Of a DNA stretch of 64,000 nucleotides, positions 25,101 to 38,596 are shown in pieces. Below the pieces are notes generated by a model. It was given only the letters and a program-made list of their open reading frames with translations, was not told the DNA's origin and did no database searches. Position numbers and translations under genes: made by a program. The DNA is from Camarhynchus parvulus (taxonomy: Eukaryota > Chordata > Aves > Passeriformes > Thraupidae). The stretch's first letter is position 1. The number at the start of each line of letters is the position of its first letter. The stretch is from positions 32,609,493 to 32,673,492 of the forward strand of contig NC_044573.1 of assembly GCF_901933205.1 (NCBI RefSeq). Reading direction: 5' to 3'.

Positions 25101-28100
25101 AGTAAACACAGCAAACTCAAAGGCAGTAGAGAGGATACAGAGGCCACACTGTACCCAAGGACAGTGTTCAGTTCTCATGCCAGAGCAACCATTCTGCCTG
25201 GTGGGCTGCCATGCACCTGCACTGAAACAGAATCTAAAACCAGCAGCAGCCTCCAGTGCCGCATACACATCCCTGAACAAAATTCATTTTCTGAAATATA
25301 CAACTTATCCTTGTATTGACTCTGTCAGATAAATAAGCTTTAGATAGCTTGTGAACAATTTCAGACTTCCTAATGAAAAAAATAATCTAAGTATTTAAAA
25401 GAATAGATTGTAAGGTACGGTCAGACAGGCACTGCATAGTGACTTAAATTAGCATTAAATGAGTTAGAGTTTACTTGTCATGAAAGAGAGGCCTGCAACA
25501 ATCTGTTGCTGCATCTCAACTCAAGGGCAGTAACTTCTAGACATGCCAACTTAATAATTTACAATCATCTTCTCACAATTCTAATTTACATGACATTGCT
25601 TCAGCAAATAGATTACGCAGGTTGCAAATAACCCGCAGGGATATCATTGTATTAGTTAAAATTGTAACAATGCAAATTAGGACAGTCCCCTGGCTATACA
25701 CTCAGTCAAAAATCATTATTCTAGTGGTGCCAAACGTAGAATACATAACACACTAATAGTATTTTCAGAAACTGTGGCACTTCAGTAAAAATATAGCAGC
25801 TACTGCCTTCCTGGATTTTTTTCCAGTGCCACATAAAAAGGTAAAACAAAATGTAGCAAGTATAGGAAGACAGTGATAAAGACAGTGAATGAGGAAAAAA
25901 AAGGTGTTATTTGCCTGCAATGCCCATCTATTCCCACAGAAAAATAAGAGAACATGAGCACAAATTTTCCAGCCTTTGACTTGCAACATACTTCCTCTGT
26001 GGCTTTGGTCAAATCACTTACCCTCTGTGTGATCCAGGGCTCTGCATTTAATAGAAATTGTTTTCTCCAACTCTACAGTTCTATATCCCAGTTTTCTTTG
26101 TTTTCTCCCTGTCCTGTGAGGCTTACAATACCATTTCATAAGAATATGATGCAACAACAACAAAAAGCTCAGGCCCTTTGTTCTTGTTTCCTACAACTTG
26201 CCCTAATGTCACACCCTGTTTTTTAAGTGAATAAGCCCAGAGTCAAGCTACAGCCAAACCCCTTGGAATGTAAAATCTGTTCATGTGACACAAACCCAAA
26301 CAAGCTAAACATTACTGTTTCAAACATATCTGAACTGTTAACCAGAATTCACTGACTTTGATTAGACTCATATCATCTGTCTCATATGGTTGACAGACAG
26401 ATGCCAATTTCTCAAAAACTGTTATATAAACATGTGCTTCTACAGGGAAAAGATATCTAGAGGTCTTGATTCAACTATTTTGGATAATTCTAGCTTCTGC
26501 TTTTTTTGTTTGTAAAAAACATGACCTGTAATATTGCTTTACCAACTGTGATTTCCAATTTTCCAGGGAAGAAAACAGCAAGATTTTTCAAATGTAGCTT
26601 TACAAGGTAGCAGGATCTTGTGTGACAGATAAAATTACTACAGTTAAGCTTACTGTAAATGAAGTACTTCTCAGTGAATGATTGTTTTAATTCAATTATA
26701 CTTTCATCCAAGAAGAAAAGTAAAAGTACAACAAATACTAAGTGGTTAAAGAAACTCGGCTCATGGGAAGAAAAGTTTTCTTGAAAGAGGCCCTGAATAC
26801 TTGTTGTAATTTTACTTGCTCAAAGCCAACTGAATTAAGGAATTACCTTGCCTTTAATAACATCATAGAAATGTAATAATGAAACTTTGTCATTGCTGAG
26901 CAAACAGATCTAAATTTTTCTTTTTACTGCGGGTGGTAATGAGTGGGTAAGAAGTGATGAATATTCTTTCAAGGAATTGCTTATTCATGTGTCTCAAACA
27001 TCCCATTTATTGAGATGAAAATTCTCTCTTTAAAGACCATTTTGTCCTTGGTCTTTAAGGCCACCAGAAGAAGTCAGGAAGAAGACAGCAACATCTGCTA
27101 TCAGAGGCAGATGCCCAGCACTGCCATGATTGAGGTCACTCTGTCTTTAGCATCTGTCCTATAACACTCCAACCCAGCATGAAGGGCAAACATTATACTT
27201 GGTCTCTGCACAGGCTGAAAGGAGTCACCAAAAGATGTCAGTTTGCTCATCAGCACAGGATGAGGTAAAACCTCTTGGCTGTCTGGCAAACTGTGATGCA
27301 GAAAAACAACACTAATTCCCCAATTTCAGCATTAGAAGAGTGGAGAAACAGATTCCCCATGTCCAGCATGTTAGCACAAGTTATAAACCACAAGCATCTG
27401 ACACAGAGCTCGTGACACTCAGTGGAAAAATCCTCACTGACTTCAAAGTGTTTTGACCCAGTGTTTTTCTACACAAACCTGAGAGCAGATGATTTGCAGA
27501 AAATGAAAATAAAATGGAGCATACCTTCACAATATTATTTTGTCAGTCCTTTGGCATAATAGCATCTGCACTATAAAAAAGGAAATTTTTCTCTTCCATT
27601 CCTAAGGACTTTTACTCCAACTTTTATTTATAATCATTATATTTAAATAGCAACCACTTTTGTAAAAAAAAAGATATTATAATTGGTGCAATATTTGCTT
27701 TGGTACTAAAAAGCATTTCCACTACTGCTGATAGAACATTAATATATACACCAAAACTGGGAACAAAGAATTCTGGGTTAAAATAATCTTCACAAGTACT
27801 CTAGAGCAGTATTAAAATTTCCTGCAGAACTAAGCAAAAAAAAGTATTCTGTTGTCTGCATACTCATTATTGCCATCCTTATTGGAGACCATTTTCTGCC
27901 AGTCCAGTAAGGCATTTAAAAGCATTTTCCCAAAAAAGCAATAGTAGGATGATCACAAGTGCTTCCAAGATAACTGTCTATGCTTTAATAGGAATGATAT
28001 GAAGCTACATAGGCACCAATAGTGCCTAATTTTTCATAATCAGAAATCAAGACTAGTCACAGCAACCCCTCTGATCCCTGAGGACCAGCTAGAATGCAAA

Positions 28101-29145
28101 TCTCTATAGTTGTAATGCAACAGGCTCACCTCTGCCATCACTCCCTACTCACCACAGTATCAGCTACTGAAAAGAGCATAACCACATATCCTGCCTTTGC
28201 TCTCCACTGAAGTTTCAAGCTGAGTGTCAGAGGGTACTACCTGCTCAGCGTCACAGGAAAACACTAGACATGTTCATGACTGAGGAAGTTCAAACTTACC
28301 TGTCTATATTAAAGTATTAATTCCAGGTTTTAAACTTCTTTTAATTGACTGGACATGACAAGATAGTCACCAAGGAAAGACAAGAAAACTCAATCAATTA
28401 AGAAAAGTTTAAAATTTGCAACCTGGAGATGAAATATTATGCTCATCTTCTGGATGATGCTGCAAAGTTTTCTTAGTCTTTCACTATTTATTTGCAATCT
28501 GAATTTTAAGTGATCAACTGCTGTACTAGGACTTCCCAGCCTCACCCCCATATTAGGAATAACCCTTCCAGCTAGTGGACTGCTTTTCACCAGTCACCTC
28601 AGCTAGGTGGCAGTGGCACAAAATGCCCTTGCAATTCCTGTTCTTACTCAGATCAGACATTTCTTCTCGTGAAGAACAGATACACAAAGATTAAACTGCA
28701 TTTTTTGGTGGCATGGATACAGTGAGAGATATAATGTGAGGGACAGGCATTCAGCTGTGGCATCACCTTGACGGGAAATTCTAAGTGCTGCAGGCAGTTA
28801 AAATGAAGAAGGTACTTATTTATTGAATGATTATTAAATCAGTCTATCTGACAAAAGCACCTGTTCTGGAAAAAAATATGTCTATGTCTCATTCAACCCT
28901 GTTAGAAGAATAAAGGATGATAACTGCATGATACCACATGCAAATACATATCCCAAAGCATTAGGCACTGACATTTAACTGCACGGTACTTTTCCTGGTG
29001 TTCTGGTTGCCTGAAAGTGTTCCTCAGTGACTCAGACTTTAAGGATACAGTACTGCCAATTGGCCATATCCTAACTGAGGAATCAGATCAGAGGGACCAG
29101 GGCCCACTGAACCTGATGCTCCATTAACCCACGCAGTAACCACTG
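22191..29145 (-). other. SMYD3: SMYD3 large intron, segment 5
   Basis: AT-rich intron. The only recognisable item is a possible MIR-like SINE remnant at 25975-26050, listed separately. The 13-base core of the dispersed repeat occurs at 26783-26795. Confidence 0.7.
25975..26050 (+). mobile_element. Possible MIR-like SINE remnant
   Basis: CTCTGTGGCTTTGGTCAAAT, CACTTACCCTCTGTGTGA and TCC follow the pattern of the MIR core (GTGTGACCTTGGGCAAGTCACTTAACCTCTCTGTG). MIR is an ancient amniote SINE found in birds only as eroded pieces. The similarity is short and could be chance. Confidence 0.35.
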
Positions 29146-29572
29146 TGCCGTGGGTTCACCCTGGTTGGCAGCAAAGCACCCACCAGGTACTCACTCCCCA
29201 CCACTGCCTCAGCAGGATGAGGAAGAGGAAGACAAAAAGCAAGAAAATGTGTGTTTAGATAGACACTTTAATAACCAATCCTCACCCCCACCCCACACCA
29301 GGGGTTTCTTTTGTTGATAAAGATGTTATACAGCATGGAATATCCCTTTGGTGATTTGGGTCAGATGTCCCGGTTGTGTTCCTGACTCCCCAGTCTACTC
29401 ACTAGGAGAGGACAGAGTGAGAAGAAGAGATAGCCTTGGGGCTGTTCCAGTGCTGTTAAGCAACAGCCAAAACATGGGTGTGTTTCCTGCACTATTTTAA
29501 TCACAATTCCAAGACGGTGCCACAGGGGCTGCTATGAAGAAAGTGAACTCCACCTTGGCCAAACCAAGTACA
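29146..29572 (-). mobile_element. Avian ERVL-like LTR, minus strand
   Basis: About 427 bp matching a common avian LTR read on the minus strand. The recognisable parts are GGCCAAGGTGGAGTTCACTT near the start, CCAAAGGGATATTCCATGCT ahead of a degenerate TATA region, a TTATTAAAG polyadenylation-like signal, and an end CTTTGCTGCCAACCAGGGTG then CACGGCA. Plus-strand ends are TGCCG and GTACA. It carries no coding region, and internal deletions make it shorter than typical copies. No target duplication was found at the chosen ends, so one end may be off or the element may have been rearranged. It is in the same transcriptional orientation as SMYD3. Confidence 0.85.
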
Positions 29573-30749
29573 GTCCAGTACGTCTGTAACTATTCTGCAC
29601 TTTGACAAACTAAAAAAAGTCACTGTCCTCTGTGCTCCCTAGTGCTCACTGCTCTTGCCCAGTTACATTTCCTCAGCTGAAATGTATCATAGCTAAACTT
29701 TACAAACCTGAGATTTCTGTTGCTCTCCCATGTAATTTCTGATTGCTCAGTAAAGCAAGGACATTGTTATTTTCCTTTCCCATAAAAGATGCAACTCACA
29801 CCTCCTACACTGCTATAGATGACAGTTTAGAGATGGAATTTCAAGTGAAGGTTGAAACAATTAAAAATCATTGTGCTAAGAAATTCCAAGCACATAAAGA
29901 ACAGAAAGTTTAAAGCAATTGGTCACAATCTATTTTGCCAAAAAATCTCAGCATTTGGTGAAATGATGCAGCAGGGTCTATTGAGTGGATAATCAAATTA
30001 GCAAAGGTAGTTCTGGAAAAATTATGAGGAACATGGGTAAATCCTCCTGTATTTGCACTCTTAAATCCAAAAAATAATGTTCTAATTTAGTCTTAAATCA
30101 TTGGCCATAATGAAAGAAATTGCAATGTTGCAATCTCTTACAAAAAGAAAGACTGGATTACCATCCTAAGATTTTCAGAATGAGGAAAAACCCACCTTGA
30201 ACTCTTTTCCATCTTTGATTATTGTCTCAAAACTAAATCTGTATACTTCAGCTTAAACCTTTCAGTTTGCTTCTTCATGTCACTGTCTAGTACAACTCCA
30301 GCCCACTCCACTGCAATCTCTCCTCACCAGAGATCTGTCCTTTCTAATAAGCTCTGCCTGGAAAGTCTGCCTGCGTTAAACTCTGCTTAGCATTCATCAA
30401 AGCTCCTTTCTTTATTTGCTTTACCTTTGTCACATACAATGTCTCAATAACAAATACTAAAAAGTGCACATTGGACATAAGAAGGTACGTCCTTTACACT
30501 TAGAAAGATAAATATAACAGAAAAGGTTTGTATGATAAAAGTATCTTAAAGTATCTTGATATATTAAGTATCTTACCTTAAGATCTTGAGTGATTGATGT
30601 CAGAGGAAATAACGGGTAAACTTTTGATCTTTTTTCCAATTATATCAGATGGTCTAACAAAAGCCTACCTCAGTCTATAAGCCTCAATTCTTTCTTTTGA
30701 CATTCATGACTACAACACAGTTCCTAAACCCAGGATCTCTCCTAGCACT
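29573..30749 (-). other. SMYD3: SMYD3 large intron between two LTRs
   Basis: About 1.2 kb of AT-rich sequence separates the two opposed LTRs. It was checked for retroviral remnants and none was recognised, so the two LTRs are not clearly ends of one provirus, and their opposite orientation argues against it. Confidence 0.65.
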
Positions 30750-31102
30750 TGTCCTAGTTTTGGCCAGGACCTTAATGTAATTCAATACCAACTCACATCA
30801 TTGCCAGGGCTGGGGGAATGGACTCTGGCTTCCAAGAAGGGCATTCCTTCCAGCAGGAGAAAGTCATGGACAAAACAGTCCAGTACTGTTTTATTTTATA
30901 TGCAAATGGTTTCTTTGTCTTATACCTTTTGTTCTTAATACCATTACTGTTACTGTTCATTTTTTCATTTCTTTGCTGTTAAATTGTTTTTATTTCAACC
31001 CACAATCTTTGCCTTTTTTACTTTCACTTGGACGGGGACTGAGTGGTGGGGTGGTTTTAGTGGGAGCATTAAATTGGAGAGTACCATTCCTAAGCCATGT
31101 CA
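30750..31102 (+). mobile_element. Solo LTR, ERVL-like, plus strand, with 5-bp target duplication
   Basis: A 353-bp LTR runs from TGTCCTAGTTTTGGCCAGGA to GCCATGTCA, flanked by the exact direct repeat GCACT at 30745-30749 and 31103-31107. Five-base duplications are typical of class III (ERVL) elements. It shares the avian LTR landmarks TGTCCTGGTTT at the start and TTAAATTGTTTTTATTTCAA then CCCAC near the R-U5 region. Much of the usual U3, including the GGGATATTCCAT block, is missing. An ATGCAAAT octamer is present at 30900-30907. No internal retroviral sequence is adjacent. Confidence 0.85.
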
Positions 31103-31946
31103 GCACTGTATGGAAGCCACAGCTGAACACTGCAGAGACAGTTTTGTATTCTCCCACTGATATTGATATATACAACTCACACTGAGTTGTAGAAGTAACA
31201 TGAGCTAAATTCTGTCTGTTGCTTAGTACATAAACCAATCTTTTATGCATCTTACAATGGTCCGTGCAATAGTATTACATAGTGGAAAGGCACTTCACAT
31301 TTTTAATGTATTCCTGAAAATTTTATGTAAGTAAAGTTTTTATCAACTTACATAATCAGAGATCAAATTTACTTTGAGAAGAACTCTGCTTTTTGAGATG
31401 TAATTTAGTTTTCTGATTTGGCAGCTTATACATACAGTGTATAGAGACTTTATTAAGACCTCTCTAAAATCTTGATGTATCATTTAAGAATTATAAAACC
31501 ATCTACCATTTGTACATAATCTTCCATCCAAAACTATTTTAAAATGCACTACAAAAATGTATTTTACATTGCTTGACACTGTAACTTGTTAAATAAGAAC
31601 ATTTTGAGCCCCACATCAAGCAATGTTGCAGATGCTCCTTTATCACAAAGAGCTGTCACACTGCACATCTGGCCTGGCCACATGGCCACACTGCTCTCAA
31701 GGGGAAAGAAAGTGCTACCCTAATTCTTGTTCCTTCATTTCATCTCTCTGTTATGCTCTTATCTGCAGACTCTTAGTGGGTTATATCACAACCCTTCTCC
31801 TCTTCCTCATGAGAAGCAATATGAGCCAAATTATGCCTTTAAGAAGCTGTATTCTCACACTCTGCTACTTAGTGCTCTTTACAAAATGATTAATTTAATT
31901 TTCTATATAAAGTTAATTTGTACGTCTTTTCATCTGATATATTTGG

Positions 31947-32001
31947 ACTCAGGTATGGCAATACCATGAAACCTTACTCAGGTATGGCAATACCATGAAA
32001 C
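31947..32001. repeat. 26-bp tandem duplication containing a small hairpin
   Basis: Positions 31947-31972 and 31976-32001 are identical over 26 bases with a 29-base period. Each copy includes GGTATGGCAATACC, a 5-bp inverted repeat around GGCA. It looks like a recent local duplication. Confidence 0.85.
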
Positions 32002-35000
32002 ACAGAAAAAAGGAAGGCCATTTAGGAAGTCACTTTCAGTACTAAGTTACTCTTTGCATTATTAATATGTAATACAGAATTCATACTCCAAGCTCCCAGT
32101 GAACTAGAATTGATGAGCCTGGTAACACACACATTTACAACGAGTACTTCTCATGCAGGGTATGATTTGTAGAGCTGGGTAGCAATTGTGGAGATGCTGT
32201 AAACAGGAAAAAGCCAGCCAAGCTAGAAGGAATGTGCTAATTAAAGGATACAAGTGAAATACAAGTTAAAAGTAGCCAGATAAGGAGAAGGGAAAATCCT
32301 GTCCCCAAACAAGAAGGAAGGAAGGAGAGAGAACGTACCCTTTGCTAGATTTGCATATCATGTCCCAGGGCCCAGCCGCAGCTAGCAGGGGAGGGAAACA
32401 CTGATCCTTCACATCTCTATTTAGTGCAGCTCCCCAGGCAGCTTTTCAATTGAAAAAGATCTAGGAAGGAAGTTAAAAAGAAGGATGACAAAAGGAACAA
32501 AAGCGAAGGCGCTGGAGTGGAGCTCAGAGCAGAAGCTGCTCCTAGGGAAGGGCAGTATCCCAGCAGCTCACTGCAGATACAATCCAAGGACAGCCAAAGT
32601 CATTCCAGTCAAAACTAACACACAGGGACTAAGGGAGAGGGCAAGTTCAGAAGCTGAGTAGTGGCATCACGGTATGCCTGATGGGTTAAGTACTTAGGCA
32701 AGGCAATATGTGGAAGTGAAGCCAATGCCTTTCATCAGAGCAACAGATTACAGTGTGGAGGGGGAAGAAAAAGACAAGTTTTGGCTATACAAACCCTTCT
32801 TCAAGAGAGCTGCTGAGGTGTGACACTTAGGAGCAGTGTGTGAGTTAGGACAGTGCCCTTAGCTCCAGGACTTGGGTGAGATGTCCTGAAAAAGACCCAG
32901 GTTTAAACCACAGGTATGCCTGTGGTTATGGAAAGAAGGCTTTAGCAAAACTTCATGTGCTTTCCATGAGCTTCCAGGCCTGGGAAGATTGCCTCTACCC
33001 ATTGTAATATCCACAGATGTAAGAAGAGGTGCAGAATTCAATTGAATAGTCCAGAGTCTCCTGAAGTTCTTTGTGAACCTGCTGACTTAGGGGATTTTGC
33101 ATCAGGTCCTGAAATCAGATGTCATGTGGGAAGCCACAGACAAATCCATGAAGCAAAATGGATGGACATTGCAGTTCATATCTGAAATAACTCTAATGAT
33201 TTCCACAGTTTTAACTTGCGAATGTTCCTTGGTATTCAGCTAGCTGGCCTTTCTCAAACCCAGTCTGCCAACAGTGGAAAAGAAACCTAAGGAGGAAGCA
33301 CTTAAAATAATTAATAATCATTATGGGCTGGGTTTAGTTTAACAAGTATTATCTGTGGTCTTGGAATATTTCTCTGAGGTTTACTGGAAATTTATGAACC
33401 ATGGGAAAAATACTACTGATAATGGGAGGAACAGGAACAGCAGAGTGTTCTAAAACTGCAGAACCTTAAGGAGTTGCTGGGTTTGATTTATTTCAAATAT
33501 ATAAATCAGTGTTTTTTCCTGATTTTGTCCAAACTCTGAAGCATGAACAGAATAACAGAAAAAATTATATATAAATAAACAATTCTTTTGACTTCTTAGA
33601 GCTCTGTAAAAATCTAAATTCTGAAAGGCCTTACAACCCAGTTCTTCAGCAAAGGGAGTAAACAAATTAAACCACCATTCTTCTATTCCCCTCCGGTATC
33701 GATATTGTTAAATAGTCTCCAAATAACATAAAAGAGAAAACATTCAACTGTTGAGGATCAGAAGGGTTTTTTCAGTTTCAGTTTAATTAGCTTAAAGCTA
33801 ATAATATGTCCCACAATCTAATACCAAGTTCTTAGTCCATCTTTTCATATTTTGTGCCATTAATTATTTCTGTTATGCCGGTGGGAAAACAAAGATACAG
33901 GCCCTAATCAGTGCTCCCAAGTGTTTGTTAAAGAACTCTGAGGGGACCAAATAGTCATAATTGTCTTTCAGAACTGGAAACCTTTTTTGCAAATAGGTTC
34001 TTTGTCTGCATATCACATCTTTATGTAGCTTAATGTTGCTTTTATCACTTTACTGCTTTTGTTACTTTTTCATGTGGGAAATGTTTTGATTAGATAGAAT
34101 ATACCCTCAGAGATTCATCCTTATCTTTCACAATAGCTATCTCTGCATTTACAGCAATAATTCAATCTGCATAATCCCAAATTTGTAGAATTTTCTCGTT
34201 ATTTTATCACAGCACTTCTCATCCTCCAACACACACAGACAGCTTAGCAATTATAATGACTGTATTATTACCATTTAACAGTGAGTTGTAATGTTTGTGG
34301 TTAAGATAGAAAACTGGGCCAAAATCTAAATTTCAATAAAAGAATGCATCACTGTGGCAACACTAACAAGACGCTTTAGTGAATCTGTACTATTCATCTG
34401 TACCTGTGACTACCATGGTATTCCTGGACCAAGGTTCTGATTGAAATGTCTCCCAAGAATGCTCTAAGCAAGCAGGGAAGCAGATTGTTTCTAACAGACA
34501 TAGAGATTATTTCACAGCACATCTGCAAAGCCACTGGATTGCACTCACACAGGTGCTTCTAAGCAAGTCAAAGTTATTCCCACAACTAGTACTCCATTCA
34601 ATTCCAATACCAGCCAAAGCAGCTGAACTGTGATGCTGGCCAGCTGGCTGTGTGCAGGTGAGCTGGTACAGTCTATACTGGGGTGTGTGCTGTGACAGCT
34701 GTGCTGCTGGAGCCACTTGGGCAAGTCTATAGGTGCAGTGCACATCTCAGCTAAGTGCTGAGACAGCTTTATGTTACACATGTGCAGGGTGGGTGAAGGG
34801 TGCTGACTCAGCCCCCTTCAGACGACAGGAAGGGGCAGGTAGGACTCCCCAAAAGAATACAGATGTGATCAGTACAATGTTTATGTTCCTCTTTCCCCAA
34901 AGGAAATACCTGCCTAGCCTATATTGTGGCTGTTGCTTGGATCCCAACACCTGTGCAGACCTGCCTGTCACATAAAAGCATTCCTTTGCTTGCATATGGG

Positions 35001-38000
35001 TTCCCAAATGACAAATTATGCTCTTTTTTTTTTTTTGCCAGACTGGGTGTGAACAAGTTGCAGTGCTTTGACTTTCCACCAACGCAGCCCTCTGCTGAGA
35101 GCACTGCAAAAAGCGGCCATCACACTGAATTCAGTCCCATCTGTATCTTATGTGGTGTTTTTACAAAAACAATTGTTCCCTGTAAATTCACTGAGGAATG
35201 ATGTAGAATAGATCTAGGTCTAAATCTGGAGCAGAGTAACTGAACTCTCATAGAGGAAATAATTTTCAGAGGAAGATCCAAAATATTTCAGGGAGGGGAT
35301 AAACAGCTTGGTTTCTTCCTGTAAAATTCTAACGCCAAATTGTAATCACTAATCTGCTCTTCAGCATAATCTAGAAAATACATAGTTTGCCATGCAGTTC
35401 TTAAGCTTCCAATTTATATTTAAACAAAGAGCAAATGCATACATGCTTAAAAATCTGGTTTGATATCTTGAGATGAAATTGTGGCTCCATTTAATTCAGT
35501 GGAAAATTTGTCATTGACTTATGTACTTAATAATGTCAGCAGGCACTTTTTCACATAAAAGACTAAACTTTCAGAATAAGCATGAAGGGACTGGCTTTGA
35601 AATGAAATTCAAGATTTCTTATTACTTTTGTTCCTCTCGTTCCAAAAGAGAAGAGAAATCAATATGGGTTAATACGATGTTTATATTTCTGTCATCCTGT
35701 TTTAAATCTAAAGTGAAAGGCGTTGTTTTAACATTGCAAATGCTTCTTTCCTCCATAGAACTATAGATCAAGGTTTGACATAAGAAAAGCATAACTCTAT
35801 AGGGAAGCTGAAAAATATTTAAAGCATTTTTTCATCATCTTTGAACACATGGAGTTCATTGCGTAGATTTATTACTATTAACTCACAATGTGTGCACTCA
35901 CACATTTTTTATTTTTGTGTCCTGTTCTTTCTTATTGTATCTGTGTCAGCCACCTCCCTTTTCTTCACACCAATTCCCCACTTAGCCAACACTAAGTGTA
36001 TCAGCCCAAAAGGCAGGGCAATGGTGAGGGCAGCAGAAAACACTGTTTGCTAGGTGTAACTGGCTTTCACAGTCAATGAGATCTTTTTGTGCTGGAAAAC
36101 ATCCTTTGTTGAGAAGGGATGTTTCTTGGGAGTGGCCAGAGTAATGAGATCTCGGAAAAGAGGCAGGCATGACCTGCACACAACACTCCCTGAATAAACC
36201 CTCGGGATTCCCCACCTGATCTAGGAAGAATGAAGGCTGAATTGAGACTAGTCCTAAAGAGCCCATTGAAAAACAAGTGAAAGTGACAACAGTTCCTTTT
36301 CTACTTCCTTTTGGTTTTAGTTTTTTCTCTAAGTTTTTTTGTTTGTTTGTTTATGTTTTTTGTGCAAATGCAGGAGAATTTATGCATTGCTTAAATAATG
36401 CTAAGTAATATGACAGTAACAAGGCAATATGACCAGAGAGGATTTTTGATCACATAAATCAGGAGCATGATTCAATAAAAAAAAAAAGTGTTAGAATTTT
36501 ACATTTAAATGTATTAATACTAAAATAAATATACACCAAAGTTTTAATTAAATTATGGAATAAGTAATATATAAACCAAAAGAGAAGACTAGGTTTGTGC
36601 TTCTAGTGACAGCTGTGCAGAACTATGGCATTACTTTTTTATTTTAATTTTCTATTTTAAAATTCCTTTTACTTTTTAAAAAATTAATTAATTTCCTTTT
36701 AACATATGTATCCCCTGGAGCCACTGGGATTATATTTTGGTATTTACCACTAATATATATAGCAAACAATACATGTATGGACCGAAGCTTGCTTTTTCTA
36801 ATGTCTGCTTTCACCCAGCTTGTCTGCTGGTATAGAGCAAGTGCACAGCTCTACTGTTTCAGTAAAGCAAGGCTGATTTATACCAGCTGGGGATTTAGCC
36901 TTTCTCGTTTCCATGAATCCAAACAGTATCTCACAGAGCTGTACAAATCTCTTATACAAGTATGTAACAGAAAATGTAGAAAGCTCTAAGATGGCTGAAC
37001 ATTTTCGCAGTGCTGAGACTTCCTTCCTGTTCATTACATTGTAAGACAGAAATAACTCTCTGATGACTTGACCTCTTCAAAAAGAAAAGAATTCTGTACT
37101 GATATCTGCTAATCATGCCAAATTGAAGAGGTAAATTTATTTTACTACCCTCTGAAAACTGAAAATGATTAACAATTCCTTGCCCAAGGCCTGAGGATCA
37201 ATTCTGAAACAAACACTCCCTGTTTTAGCCCAGAAAATCGCCTTACCCATTTGATTTACACATCACTGTCTAGTGAAGAACTAGTATGTGTTTCCCCACA
37301 TTACATCTATGATTTGTGCCACCATTTGTTAGGAAATAAATCATTGAGCTTTATAATGCTTCAGATAATGGTATGTCATGGCTCCAGGTCATCTATGACC
37401 ACAAAAATGAGTATGTAAAAACTGTCAGTATTTAACAAACTTATATAAAATCAATAACTTGCTAAGAAAGATTAGGCATTGCATGGACATGCAGGTGTAA
37501 AAAGTCCTGATGAGACAATACTTCGGGCATGCTGCCAATTATTATTAAAACATCATCCCTGAAATGGATTTTCGTCTTGTAAGAGAACAATAGAGTGTTT
37601 CCAAAAATGAAATAAAGTGCACAGTGCTGTCATAGTTGGGCAAAAGGGAGAAAATATTAAATTCTCCTATTTTTTCCATTTAAAAAAGAAAAATTTCTCA
37701 TAAAAGGGTACTTTACAAGACGGAGTAAATCATACCATCTTCAAACACTGACTTTTGCAGTGGCCTCAGATATGACAGATGGATATTTTTGCCCCTTGAA
37801 GTGTGATTTATAAGAAATGCTGTGTTTGGCAGGCTGTTATAACATGTCACAGTGCTATTAAATGCAAGTCAGGAGTTCTTTATAATTCATTAGCATTCTT
37901 TCTTGATTGGAAACTACACAGCCACCTGCCCCTGCTGTTATTCAAAAGTGAAGACAAGGTAGTCATTCAGAAAGTAGTGAACTGACAAGCATTTGGCAGG

Positions 38001-38560
38001 GATGAATACCAGTATATCAAAAGGCAAGTACAGAACAAGAGCAATGAAACTGCACATGATTTACTGGTCAAACTACTCATGTAAACTGCTGGGACTTATG
38101 CAAACCTTGTTTCTGCATCAGATAACCAGGGACTCATATCAGTATGAGGCAAATTCCCTGTTTCTGAGACAGAGTTTTACAGCAATCATGCACAAACAAA
38201 GTTGTTGCCACACCAGTTGTTATAACGTTCACACAAATGACATTAATACAAGAGCTACCAGGGAAAAATCTTCAGCATTAAAAGGAAGTCACTATCTAGT
38301 GTAACATATAAGTTGCACATTCCACAATTCTCATCAGTGAATGCAGTATCAGCTTCCAAGGATTCACCTGCATTTTTCGTCCTCAATTCAATCAAAAAAT
38401 ACAAGCAGTCTGACTTTACTAATAATCCATCTTACTTGTGCCAAAAATTAATTTCTAACACCAAGAAATAAAGAAACAAAAGTGTCCTTTTATACATGTC
38501 CATAAAGTTGATGAATATAATAACTTTTTCCTGTTGTAATTCATGCTGTAAATTCATGTA

Positions 38561-38596
38561 ATTTAGATATATAATTTGAAAATTATATATCTAAAT
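38561..38596. repeat. Perfect 16-bp inverted repeat with 4-base loop
   Basis: ATTTAGATATATAATT (38561-38576) and AATTATATATCTAAAT (38581-38596) are exact reverse complements around TGAA. It is AT-only apart from one G/C pair. It could form a cruciform in DNA or a stable stem in intronic RNA. No flanking target duplication supporting a transposon was found. Confidence 0.85.

Noticed and set aside
29146..31102. One provirus bounded by two LTRs
   Set aside because: The LTRs are in opposite orientation, the 1.2 kb between them has no recognisable retroviral genes, and the right LTR has its own target duplication.
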